Positions 56,583 through 64,000 of a DNA stretch of 64,000 nt are shown piece after piece (within the stretch, counting starts at the first letter, position 1; every line of letters starts with the position of its first letter). The DNA lies in NCBI GenBank assembly GCA_902586125.1, contig CACIGI010000002.1, positions 24,520 through 88,519 of the forward strand, given 5' to 3'. The DNA is from an uncultured Pelagibacteraceae bacterium (GTDB lineage Bacteria > Pseudomonadota > Alphaproteobacteria > Pelagibacterales > Pelagibacteraceae). The translations under genes and the position numbers were made by a program. The notes below the pieces were generated by a model that ran no database searches, was not told where the DNA came from, and saw only the letters and a program-made list of their open reading frames with translations.

Positions 56583-57659
56583 ATGGTTCCTATAAAAGAA
56601 GCACTTACCTTTGATGATGTAACTTTAGTTCCTAAGTACTCTGAAATATTACCCTCAGAGGTTGATACGAGTATAAAGTTAACAGACTCATTAAAACTTA
56701 AAATTCCACTTTTATCTTCAGCAATGGATACTGTAACCGAAAGCAAAATGGCTATTGCTATTGCAAAAGCTGGAGGACTAGGAATAATCCACAGAAATTT
56801 AGATATCAAAAAACAAGTTCTTGAAGTTAGGAAAGTAAAAAAACAAAAATTACTAGCAGGTGCAGCTGTGGGAGCAGGACCTAATGAGTTCAAAAGAGCT
56901 GAAGTACTATTAAAAGAAAAATTGGATATGATTGTTGTGGACACTGCTCACGGACATACCAAAAAAGTTTCTGAAATAATTAGATTTATCAAAAAAATTA
57001 AAAATAAAAAAACAGCTCTGTGTGCAGGAAATATAGCAACACCTGATGCAGCTAAATTTTTACTTAAATTAGGCGTTGATGTAATTAAGGTTGGGATTGG
57101 TCCCGGTTCTATCTGCACAACTAGGTTGGTTGCAGGTATTGGAGTTCCTCAATTAAGCGCAATATTAAATGTGAGAAATGGCATAAAGAATAAAAATGTA
57201 AAAATTATTTCTGATGGAGGGATAAAATACTCAGGTGACCTCGCTAAAGCTTTTGCTGCTGGTGCTGATGCAGTAATGATAGGTTCATTGTTTGCAGGAA
57301 CTGATGAAACGCCAGGTAAACTCATTAAAAAAAATGGTAAATTATTTAAAAGTTTTAGAGGCATGGGCTCAGTCGGAGCGATGAACAAAGGCTCAGCTGA
57401 TCGATATTTTCAAAAAAAACAAAAAGACAGCTCAAAGTATGTGCCTGAGGGAGTAGAAGGATTAGCAAAATATAAAGGTAAAGTTGATAAAGTTATTTTT
57501 AAATTAGTTGGTGGATTAAGATCGTCTATGGGTTATCTTGGTTCCAAACAGATAAAATATTTAAGATATAAACCGCAATTTGTTAAAATTACAAAAGCTG
57601 GATTTTATGAAAGTATGGTCCATAATGTCGATATCGTTAAAAGTGATAGTAAATACTGA
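56583..57659 (+). CDS. guaB: IMP dehydrogenase lacking the CBS (Bateman) domains
   Basis: 358 aa against about 490 for usual [21 protein letters not shown] at the start, NAD-site residues, catalytic Cys178 in [20 protein letters not shown], the GMGS loop and YVPEGVEGL and [11 protein letters not shown] at the end are IMPDH, not GMP reductase. The two CBS domains that should be inserted near residues 85-92 are cleanly missing. It makes XMP for guaA downstream. Loss of the CBS pair should remove ATP/GTP allosteric control. Confidence 0.94.
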   Translation: MVPIKEALTFDDVTLVPKYSEILPSEVDTSIKLTDSLKLKIPLLSSAMDTVTESKMAIAIAKAGGLGIIHRNLDIKKQVLEVRKVKKQKLLAGAAVGAGPNEFKRAEVLLKEKLDMIVVDTAHGHTKKVSEIIRFIKKIKNKKTALCAGNIATPDAAKFLLKLGVDVIKVGIGPGSICTTRLVAGIGVPQLSAILNVRNGIKNKNVKIISDGGIKYSGDLAKAFAAGADAVMIGSLFAGTDETPGKLIKKNGKLFKSFRGMGSVGAMNKGSADRYFQKKQKDSSKYVPEGVEGLAKYKGKVDKVIFKLVGGLRSSMGYLGSKQIKYLRYKPQFVKITKAGFYESMVHNVDIVKSDSKY

Positions 57660-58099
57660 TGACAAAAATATTTAAGTTAATTTCTTTATTTTATTTAATA
57701 ATCAATAGCATGAGTATTGCTATAGCGGATGAAAATTTTTTTAATAAAGGTTTAAAATTATTTAAAGATAAAAAATATGAGGATGCTAGGTTTATGTTTG
57801 AAAGAGGTATAGTATTTAATCCTAAAGATTCAAATTCTTATCTTTATTTAGCAAAAATTTACAACATTCAAGAAGATCAAGACAAAGAAGAAAAAAATTT
57901 GGAAGCAACATTATTAATTGAACCTAAAAACGAGGAAGCAATATTAATGTCTATGAAAATAGCTTTGGAGAGATCTAATTATTCAAAAGTTAAAGACTTA
58001 TCTAATACTTTTTCTAAGGTTTGCAAAAAACTATGTGATAAAAATAAAGAAATTTTAGACACCCTTGCAAATATAGAGCCCAAAAGAAATGAGTCTTAA
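57659..58099 (+). CDS. Small exported TPR protein
   Basis: 146 aa. Signal peptide about 1-24 (ending SIAIA), then about three tetratricopeptide-like helix pairs ([32 protein letters not shown]) and a C-terminal Cys pair (KVCKKLC). Function unknown, probably periplasmic scaffold. It overlaps guaB by 1 nt and guaA by 11 nt, so it is cotranscribed with purine genes without an obvious link. Confidence 0.75.
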   Translation: MTKIFKLISLFYLIINSMSIAIADENFFNKGLKLFKDKKYEDARFMFERGIVFNPKDSNSYLYLAKIYNIQEDQDKEEKNLEATLLIEPKNEEAILMSMKIALERSNYSKVKDLSNTFSKVCKKLCDKNKEILDTLANIEPKRNES

Positions 58100-59651
58100 T
58101 AAGAATTTGAACAAAATCTTAATAATAGATTTTGGTTCACAATTTACTCAGTTAATAGCCAGGCGAATAAGAGAGTCAGGAGTTTATTCCGAAATTATAA
58201 GTCATAAAAAGGTTAAAAATAAAAATATTGATAATTCAATTAAAGGAATAATTTTATCAGGCGGACCCTTAAATGTTTACCAAATCAATAAATATTCTTT
58301 TGATAAAAGGATTATCGAAAATCAAATACCAGTCCTAGGTATTTGTTTTGGTCATCAAATTTTATCAAAACTTAATGGTGGCAGAGTTAAACAATCAAAA
58401 TATAGAGAGTTTGGATTAGCGAACATTCGCAAAAAGAGGGAAAGTATTTTGACTAAAAAATTCTTTAATAAAAAAAATATTAATAAAGTTTGGATGAGTC
58501 ACGCTGATCAAGTTTCGAAACTTCCCAAAAATTTTAATGTTATTGCCTCAAGTCAAAACTCGAAATTTGCTATAATTGAAAATAAGAAAAAAAATTTTTA
58601 TGGTGTCCAGTTTCATCCTGAAGTTACCCATACAGAAAATGGAAAAAAATTAATAAATAATTTTATATTCTTGATATGTAAAATTAAAAAAAATTGGTCA
58701 TCAAAAGATCAAAAGATTAAATTGATAAAAGATGTTCAAAATTTAGTCGGTAAAAATAAAGTAATATGTGCATTATCAGGTGGAGTTGATAGTAGTGTTG
58801 TCGCTCAGTTATTGAATAAAGCAATTGGTAAAAAGTTATTTTGTATCTTCGTTAACACGGGTCTTCTTAGAAAAAATGAGGAAATACAAGTAGTTAAAAC
58901 TTTTAAAAAAAAATTGAAAATAAATTTAATTTATGTGAATGCAGAGAATGAGTTTTTGAGAAAGCTCAACAATGTTTCTGACCCAGAGAAAAAAAGAAAA
59001 ATAATTGGAAATTTATTTATCAAAATTTTTGAAAGATACGCTAGAAGAATAAAAAATGTAAAATTTTTAGCACAAGGAACGCTCTATCCAGATCTTATTG
59101 AAAGTAAGTCAGTGACTGGAAGTCAAACATCAAAAATCAAATCTCATCATAATGTAGGTGGTTTACCAAAAAAAATGAAACTTAAATTAGTAGAACCATT
59201 GAAATTTTTATTTAAAGATGAGGTTAGAAAATTAGGATTAGAATTAAAACTTAGTAAAGAAATTATTTCAAGACATCCGTTCCCAGGACCTGGTCTGGCG
59301 ATAAGAATGCCTGGCATTATTACTAAAGAAAAAATCAAAATTTTAAAAGAAGCTGACAATTATTTTATTCAAGCTTTAAAAGATCACAATTTATATAATA
59401 ATATTTGGCAAGCTTATGCTGCATTGCTTCCAGTTAAAACTGTAGGTGTCATGGGTGACAACCGAACTTATGAATACTTATGTTTGTTAAGAGCAATTAC
59501 ATCTGAGGATGGAATGACAGCTGATTTTTATAACTTCAAAAAATCATTTATTCAAATGATTTCAAATAAAATTGTTAATAGCATAAGAGGAGTTAATAGA
59601 GTAGTTTATGATGTTACATCTAAACCGCCGAGCACCATTGAGCTTGAATGA
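58089..59651 (+). CDS. guaA: GMP synthase (glutamine-hydrolysing)
   Basis: 520 aa. N-terminal class I amidotransferase with catalytic Cys in GICFGHQ and the HPEVTHT histidine; ATP pyrophosphatase loop [13 protein letters not shown] near residue 230; C-terminal dimerisation domain with [13 protein letters not shown] and [10 protein letters not shown]. Converts XMP to GMP. The stop overlaps the panB start by 4 nt. Confidence 0.97.
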   Translation: MSLNKNLNKILIIDFGSQFTQLIARRIRESGVYSEIISHKKVKNKNIDNSIKGIILSGGPLNVYQINKYSFDKRIIENQIPVLGICFGHQILSKLNGGRVKQSKYREFGLANIRKKRESILTKKFFNKKNINKVWMSHADQVSKLPKNFNVIASSQNSKFAIIENKKKNFYGVQFHPEVTHTENGKKLINNFIFLICKIKKNWSSKDQKIKLIKDVQNLVGKNKVICALSGGVDSSVVAQLLNKAIGKKLFCIFVNTGLLRKNEEIQVVKTFKKKLKINLIYVNAENEFLRKLNNVSDPEKKRKIIGNLFIKIFERYARRIKNVKFLAQGTLYPDLIESKSVTGSQTSKIKSHHNVGGLPKKMKLKLVEPLKFLFKDEVRKLGLELKLSKEIISRHPFPGPGLAIRMPGIITKEKIKILKEADNYFIQALKDHNLYNNIWQAYAALLPVKTVGVMGDNRTYEYLCLLRAITSEDGMTADFYNFKKSFIQMISNKIVNSIRGVNRVVYDVTSKPPSTIELE

Positions 59652-60421
59652 AAAAAATAAAAAAAATTATAAATAAAAAAAATAAATCTAAAATTGTTTG
59701 TCTTACTGCGTATTCAAAAAATATTGCAGAAGAGGTAGATAAATATGTTGATATTGTGCTAGTGGGAGACTCGCTAGGATCAGTATTGTATAATTATTCA
59801 ACTACCAGAAAAGTTACTCTAACAGAAATGATCAATCATTCTAAGAGCGTAAGAATGGGGGTAAAAAAAAGTTTAATGGTTGTTGATATGCCATTTAATA
59901 CCTATTCAACAACAAACGCTGCTCTGAAAAATGCTAAAAAAATAATTAAGGAAACCAACTGTGACGCGGTGAAGTTAGAAGGTGGAAAAAAAATTATCCA
60001 TCAAATTAAACTATTAACCAAAAACAAGATTCCTGTGATGGGCCATCTTGGATTATTACCCCAATCAACCAAAGGTAAATTTAAATCTAAAGGAAAGACC
60101 ACTAAAGAGATCAATCAATTAATTAATGATGCTTTATTACTTCAAAATAATGGAGTTTTTGCAATTGTCCTGGAGTGTATAAAAACACCAATAGCAAAAC
60201 AAATTACAAAAAATTTAAATATCCCAACAATTGGAATTGGTTCATCTGTTCATTGCGATGGTCAGGTTCTTGTTACGGATGATTTAATTGGTCTTAATCA
60301 AACAAAAATAAAATTTGTTAAACAATTTCTAAACGTAAAAAAATATATCAAAGCCGGATTAAGAAAATATGCTTCAGAGGTAAGATCTAAGAAATATCCA
60401 ACTAAAAAACATTCGTATTAA
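59648..60421 (+). CDS. panB: Ketopantoate hydroxymethyltransferase
   Basis: 257 aa. [21 protein letters not shown] (metal ligand Asp), VVDMPF (Asp), [19 protein letters not shown] and [15 protein letters not shown] follow the PanB order. It makes ketopantoate for CoA synthesis. No panC neighbours it. Overlaps convergent TerC-like gene by 4 nt. Confidence 0.95.
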   Translation: MKKIKKIINKKNKSKIVCLTAYSKNIAEEVDKYVDIVLVGDSLGSVLYNYSTTRKVTLTEMINHSKSVRMGVKKSLMVVDMPFNTYSTTNAALKNAKKIIKETNCDAVKLEGGKKIIHQIKLLTKNKIPVMGHLGLLPQSTKGKFKSKGKTTKEINQLINDALLLQNNGVFAIVLECIKTPIAKQITKNLNIPTIGIGSSVHCDGQVLVTDDLIGLNQTKIKFVKQFLNVKKYIKAGLRKYASEVRSKKYPTKKHSY

Positions 60422-61029
60422 AAATATTTCTTAAATTGTTCGTTGATCGATAAAATTTCTAAGTCTACTAAACCTCCAATTACTAATTGAAGGGCTACTA
60501 AAAGAATAAAACCTAAACCAACATAGGCAATCCATAAATGTTTTTGAATATAACTTGCAAGATATGTCGCCATTGCCCCCGTTAAAATAACTGATAAAAC
60601 CAGTCCAAATATCATAAAGCCAAAATTGCCTTTGGCAGCTCCAACTACACCAATAACATTATCAAAACTGATTGTAATATCTGCAAACAAAACTTTATAA
60701 ACACTTTGAATATAAGATGGTTCTTTAGATTTTTTTGTTGGCGACTTTACTTTCTTTATTTCAAAAAGATCTTTTCTTAAATCATTAACGATCCAGATTA
60801 AAAGTAAACCGCCTAAAATTTTAATAAAATAAAATTTGAACAAGTAAGTTGCAAACAATGCAAAAATAACTTTAAATATTAAAGCACCAGCCACTCCCCA
60901 TAAAATAATTTGTCTTCTATGTTTTGGAGCAAAGTTTGCAGCAATCAATCCAATGATAATTGCATTATCTGCTGCCAAGATTATATCGATAAAAATAATC
61001 TGAACTAATATGAGTGCTTCTTCTAACAA
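60418..61029 (-). CDS. TerC/YjbE family integral membrane protein
   Basis: 203 aa with six or seven membrane helices. Acidic residues inside helices (FIDIILAADNAIIIG and ADITISFDNVIGVVG) are the duplicated signature of the TerC family, linked to metal ion (often Mn) export or protein metallation. Substrate unknown. Confidence 0.9.
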   Translation of the reverse strand: MLEEALILVQIIFIDIILAADNAIIIGLIAANFAPKHRRQIILWGVAGALIFKVIFALFATYLFKFYFIKILGGLLLIWIVNDLRKDLFEIKKVKSPTKKSKEPSYIQSVYKVLFADITISFDNVIGVVGAAKGNFGFMIFGLVLSVILTGAMATYLASYIQKHLWIAYVGLGFILLVALQLVIGGLVDLEILSINEQFKKYF

Positions 61030-61133
61030 AGTAAGAGCATAGTATAAAATATTTAAAATAATTCAATTAAAAGTAGTATTATTTTTTTATTGATAATTAT
61101 TTTAATACATAATGAAATAGTCTTAATAAAAAT

Positions 61134-61138
61134 GGAGG
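61134..61138 (+). promoter_or_regulatory. Consensus Shine-Dalgarno of dctP
   Basis: GGAGG four bases before the ATG at 61143, stronger than most in the window, fitting the high demand for binding protein. Confidence 0.75.
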
Positions 61139-61142
61139 ACAA

Positions 61143-62114
61143 ATGAAATTCTTAAAATATTTATCAACTATTTTAGTTTCATTAATTTTGTCAATTAATC
61201 TTGCAATTGCAGAGAAATGGGACATGGCTCTAGCTTATGGGGCGGGGAACTTTCATTCTGCAAATGCAGCTGAATTCGCAAAAAATGTTACTGAAAAAAG
61301 TGGTGGCAAGTTAACAATTGTAACACACCCTGGTGGCTCGTTGTTTAAAGGTGGAGAAATTTTTAGAGCAGTAAGAACAGGTCAAGCTCAAATTGGTGAG
61401 AGATTTATGTCAGCTTTAGGAAAAGAAGATCCACTTTTAGAAGTAGACTCTCAACCATTCTTAGCAACGTCTTACGCCGATGCAATGAAATTATATAAAG
61501 CGTCAAAAGACGAAATAGTTAGGGGATTAGACGAGAAAGGCTTGGTATTTCTTTATGCTGTGCCGTGGCCAGCACAAGGCTTGTATAGCAAAAAGGAAAT
61601 TAACTCTGTTGAAGATTTAAAAGGTCTTAAATTTAGAGCTTATAATTCTGCTACCATTAGGATTGCTGAGCTAACAGGAATGGCTCCTACAAAAATAGAG
61701 GCTGCTGAAATTAGTCAGGCGTTTTCTACAGGTGCAGTAGAAAGTATGATCACATCACCTACTACAGGTAAAAACTCAAAAATTTGGGAAAATGGTGTGA
61801 AATATTTTTATGATATTGCAGCTTGGTTTCCAAAAAATATGATAATTGTGAACAAAGATGCTTGGAATAAATTAGATCAAGCAACTAAAGATCTTGTTAT
61901 GAAACAAGCAGCTTTAGCTGAAAGAAAAGGTTGGCAATTATCAAAACAAGGTAACGTTGGTGACAAAAAAGCTTTAGCCGATGCTGGTATGGTAGTTGGT
62001 AAAGTAAATGCACCACTACAAGCTCATTTTGAAAAAGTTGGAGAGACTATGGCTAAGGAATGGTCTCAAAAAGCTGGTTCAAGAGGAGCTGCTGTTTTAT
62101 CAAGTTATAAATAA
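61143..62114 (+). CDS. dctP: TRAP transporter substrate-binding protein DctP
   Basis: 323 aa. Signal peptide 1-23 (ending AIA). The conserved arginine region LKGLKFRAYNSATIR (carboxylate-binding Arg) and WPAQGLYS, FPKNMIIVNKDAW identify a DctP-type protein. It delivers an organic acid, probably carboxylate, to DctQM in the inner membrane. Precise ligand cannot be told. First gene of dctPQM. Confidence 0.94.
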   Translation: MKFLKYLSTILVSLILSINLAIAEKWDMALAYGAGNFHSANAAEFAKNVTEKSGGKLTIVTHPGGSLFKGGEIFRAVRTGQAQIGERFMSALGKEDPLLEVDSQPFLATSYADAMKLYKASKDEIVRGLDEKGLVFLYAVPWPAQGLYSKKEINSVEDLKGLKFRAYNSATIRIAELTGMAPTKIEAAEISQAFSTGAVESMITSPTTGKNSKIWENGVKYFYDIAAWFPKNMIIVNKDAWNKLDQATKDLVMKQAALAERKGWQLSKQGNVGDKKALADAGMVVGKVNAPLQAHFEKVGETMAKEWSQKAGSRGAAVLSSYK

Positions 62115-62128
62115 TTCAATTCTTAAAA

Positions 62129-62159
62129 TTAAGGCCACTTAAAATTTGAGTGGCCTTAA
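62129..62159 (+). terminator. Hairpin between dctP and dctQ
   Basis: TTAAGGCCACT (62129-62139) and AGTGGCCTTAA (62149-62159) form a perfect 11-bp stem. It lacks a U tract and dctQ starts 7 nt later, so it fits a partial terminator or a 3'-end stabiliser giving more dctP mRNA than dctQM. Confidence 0.7.
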
Positions 62160-62165
62160 ATTGTT

Positions 62166-62648
62166 ATGTTAAAATCACTAGATAGAAATTTAAATAAACT
62201 CTATAAATTTTCAGGTTATGTCGCTGCTTTTTTCTTAATTTTAGTAGCAGTTTTTATTCTTATTGGTATCTCATCGAGAATATTTGGTTTTTATTTAAGA
62301 GGTCTTGCTGAGTATTCAGGTTATTGTATGGCTGCTGCATCTTTTTTTGCATTAGCGTACACATTTGTAGAAGGAGGGCATATTCGGATTACACTTTTTT
62401 TAGAAAAATTATCGGGTACAAAGAAAAAATTTATTGAAACCTGGTGTTTAAGTATCGCAAGCTTTTTTTCAGGATACCTAGCTTTTTACTTCGTTAAAAT
62501 GATAATTATTTCCTATAAATTTCAAGAACGAAGTGAAGGGGCAGATGAAATTTTGATTTGGATTCCTCAAACAAGCGTAGCTATTGGATCAACAATTTTT
62601 TTTATAAGCGTTTTTCATCAATTTATTTTAACAATCAAAAAGGATTAA
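62166..62648 (+). CDS. dctQ: TRAP transporter small membrane subunit DctQ
   Basis: 160 aa with four membrane helices. RGLAEYSGYCMAAASFFALAYTF and EGGHIRITLF match the DctQ signature. It partners the large DctM subunit. Its stop abuts the dctM start. Confidence 0.93.
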   Translation: MLKSLDRNLNKLYKFSGYVAAFFLILVAVFILIGISSRIFGFYLRGLAEYSGYCMAAASFFALAYTFVEGGHIRITLFLEKLSGTKKKFIETWCLSIASFFSGYLAFYFVKMIIISYKFQERSEGADEILIWIPQTSVAIGSTIFFISVFHQFILTIKKD

Positions 62649-63875
62649 ATGACCGAAATACTTTTAACAATTTTCTTTATCAGTGTTTTGCTTTTTTTTT
62701 TAGGATCTGGAATTTGGGTTGCTATAAGTATGATTGGTGTATCGGCTATTGGCATGATGTTATTTACCTCAAGACCAGTCGGTGATGCGATGGCTACAAC
62801 GATATGGGGCACATCATCCTCTTGGACACTTACCGCATTGCCACTATTCGTCTGGATGGGTGAGATTTTATTTAGGACAAAGCTCTCTGAAAATTTATTC
62901 AAAGGATTATCTCCCTGGATGCAAAAATTACCAGGGGGTTTAATCCATGTTAATGTTGTTGGATGTGCATTATTTGCAGCAATTTCAGGCTCTTCAGCAG
63001 CAACTGTTGCAACAGTAGGCAAGATGTCTATTCCTGAACTAAGAAAAAGAAATTATCCAGAAAAAATCTTACTAGGTAGTTTAGCGGGTTCAGGAACATT
63101 AGGTTTATTGATACCACCGTCAATTATATTGATTATCTATGGCGTTGCTGTCCAAGAGTCTATAGCAAAATTATTTATTGCTGGGATTATTCCTGGGATA
63201 ATGATTGCACTAATATTCATGTCTTACGTGATTATTTGGTCTTTAATTAATAAAAAATCTATGCCAAAAATTATTGAGGAGTACTCATTTTTTGAAAAAA
63301 TAAAAAGATCAAAACAACTTTTGCCAGTAATAATTTTGATATTAGCTGTTATTGGATCGATATATACAGGAATTGCAACAGCTACTGAAGCAGCTTCATT
63401 AGGAGTAGTTGGAGCATTAATATTATCTTACTTTCAAAAAAGTTTAACATTAAAAACTTTTAAATCCTCTTTACTTGGAGCAACAAAAACCTCTTGTATG
63501 ATCGCTTTTATTTTAGCAGGTTCAACATTTTTATCTTTAGCAATGGGGTTCACTGGATTACCAAGAAATCTAGCTCTCTGGATCCAAAATATGGAATTAT
63601 CTCCATATGTTTTGATATTTGTATTAATGATTTTTTATATAATTTTAGGGATGTTTCTTGATGGTATTTCAGCAGTTGTTTTAACAATGGCAATCATTGA
63701 ACCCATGATTAGACAGGCAGGTTTTGATATGATTTGGTTTGGTATTTTTTTAGTTATTGTTGTTGAGATGGCACAAATCACCCCTCCTGTTGGTTTTAAT
63801 TTATTTGTACTTCAAGGTATGGCAAAAAAGATATGGGATACATTGCAAGGAGTGCCTTCCCATTATTCTTATTAA
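62649..63875 (+). CDS. dctM: TRAP transporter large permease DctM (frame broken near the 3' end)
   Basis: 408 aa in this frame, many membrane helices. ALPLFVWMGEILF, AISGSSAATVATVGKM, LAGSGTLGLLIPPSIILIIY and ITPPVGFNLFVLQGMA are DctM motifs. After GMAK the frame runs into IWDTLQGVPSHYSY and a stop, unlike DctM. The proper ending lies in the -1 frame to 63958. DctM is the channel-forming Na+-coupled subunit. Confidence 0.9.
   Translation: MTEILLTIFFISVLLFFLGSGIWVAISMIGVSAIGMMLFTSRPVGDAMATTIWGTSSSWTLTALPLFVWMGEILFRTKLSENLFKGLSPWMQKLPGGLIHVNVVGCALFAAISGSSAATVATVGKMSIPELRKRNYPEKILLGSLAGSGTLGLLIPPSIILIIYGVAVQESIAKLFIAGIIPGIMIALIFMSYVIIWSLINKKSMPKIIEEYSFFEKIKRSKQLLPVIILILAVIGSIYTGIATATEAASLGVVGALILSYFQKSLTLKTFKSSLLGATKTSCMIAFILAGSTFLSLAMGFTGLPRNLALWIQNMELSPYVLIFVLMIFYIILGMFLDGISAVVLTMAIIEPMIRQAGFDMIWFGIFLVIVVEMAQITPPVGFNLFVLQGMAKKIWDTLQGVPSHYSY
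63824..63830 (+). other. Slippery heptamer A AAA AAG at the dctM frame break
   Basis: In the zero frame GCA AAA AAG contains the classic -1 slippery heptamer in correct phase. A -1 shift here gives exactly the expected DctM ending (MAKK-DMGYIARSAFP). A missing A in the run of six explains it equally well. Confidence 0.6.
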
Positions 63876-63958
63876 TGGTCCTCGCAGTTATATTAGTTGT
63901 GATCTTTCCAGAAATAGCTTTATGGATGCCGGAGCAAATGATTAAAAATATAAATTAA
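63830..63958 (+). pseudogene. dctM: C-terminal end of dctM in the -1 frame
   Basis: From the GAT codon at 63830 this frame encodes DMGYIARSAFPLFLLM, then a hydrophobic helix and VIFPEIALWMPEQM before TAA. It matches the last helix of DctM (K-D-I-x-Y-V-A-R-A-A-x-P-F-F-L-L-M pattern). It restores the normal length of about 436 aa. Confidence 0.75.
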
Positions 63959-64000
63959 TATTTTGATTTTTCACCGGCTATGACAGCTTTTAACTGATCA
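63955..64000 (-). CDS. 3' end of an unidentified minus-strand gene (5' part outside window)
   Basis: Fourteen codons end in a stop at 63955-63957 and spell DQLKAVIAGEKSKY. The frame is open to the window edge. It would overlap the dctM stop by 4 nt, like other convergent pairs here. Too short to name. Confidence 0.35.
   Translation of the reverse strand, partial: DQLKAVIAGEKSKY

Noticed and set aside
63757..63945. 62-aa open frame at the end of dctM
   Set aside because: It lies in the third frame, not in the one that completes DctM, and has no recognisable features.
1..64000. CRISPR array, insertion sequence, prophage or restriction system
   Set aside because: No regularly spaced repeats, transposase, integrase or phage genes were seen in reading all genes and spacers.

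Overview
This window looks like a piece of a very AT-rich, streamlined marine alphaproteobacterial chromosome, most likely SAR11 (Pelagibacterales). Reasons: strongly A/T-biased codons, lysine/asparagine-rich proteins, almost no intergenic space, an alphaproteobacterial dcw order, a Gln-type (blue) proteorhodopsin followed by ferredoxin and a ferredoxin reductase, a TRAP transporter, and alphaproteobacterial GTTC-N7-GTTC type SOS sites. The assignment is by recognition of content; no database search was possible. No stretch longer than 300 bases lacks a gene.

Layout. (1) 1-16.9 kb: division and cell wall (dcw) cluster. The 3' part of ftsZ is followed by rsmH-ftsL-ftsI-murE/murF (one fused gene)-mraY-murD-ftsW-murG-murC-murB-ddl-ftsQ-a shortened ftsA-like gene-lpxC. 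From rsmH to the ftsA-like gene the genes abut or overlap with no gap over 1 nt. ftsZ lies at the front of the cluster instead of after ftsA. (2) 16.9-34.0 kb: bamD, ligA, then housekeeping genes on both strands: aminopeptidase P, UvrD-like helicase, an AsmA-like protein, fumC, a MazG-like pyrophosphohydrolase, nadC-nadA, tRNA-Leu(GAG), a small beta-barrel protein, ygfZ, dihydroorotase, an SMR exporter and a propionyl/acetyl-CoA synthetase. (3) 34.2-37.3 kb: proteorhodopsin with a strong Shine-Dalgarno sequence and its own terminator, then ferredoxin, ferredoxin-NADP reductase and a GST. Opposite them is dksA with two very small membrane-protein ORFs behind it. (4) 37.8-43.6 kb: an accessory-looking stretch with two glycosyltransferases, a secreted polysaccharide-lyase-like protein and a sugar-acid module (lactonase, 6-phosphogluconate dehydrogenase broken by a frameshift, gluconokinase). 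(5) 43.6-49.6 kb: umuD-umuC with an SOS box overlapping the probable transcription start, small proteins, a glycerate-kinase-like gene, a TolC family protein and recA with a second probable SOS box. (6) 49.6-64 kb: alaS, icd, psd-pssA (phosphatidylethanolamine synthesis), a glycosyltransferase-like gene, rlmE, guaB without CBS domains, a TPR protein, guaA, panB, a TerC-family protein and a dctPQM TRAP operon whose dctM has a frameshift at an A-run.

Most worth a second look: the mini-FtsA that appears to lack the ATPase half, the relocated ftsZ, the MurE-MurF fusion, the CBS-less IMP dehydrogenase, two coding frames broken exactly at poly-A tracts (one of them a textbook -1 slippery heptamer in the correct phase), the paired SOS sites, and two tiny membrane ORFs chained to dksA. 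I did not find a CRISPR array, a prophage, an insertion sequence or an obvious new defence system.
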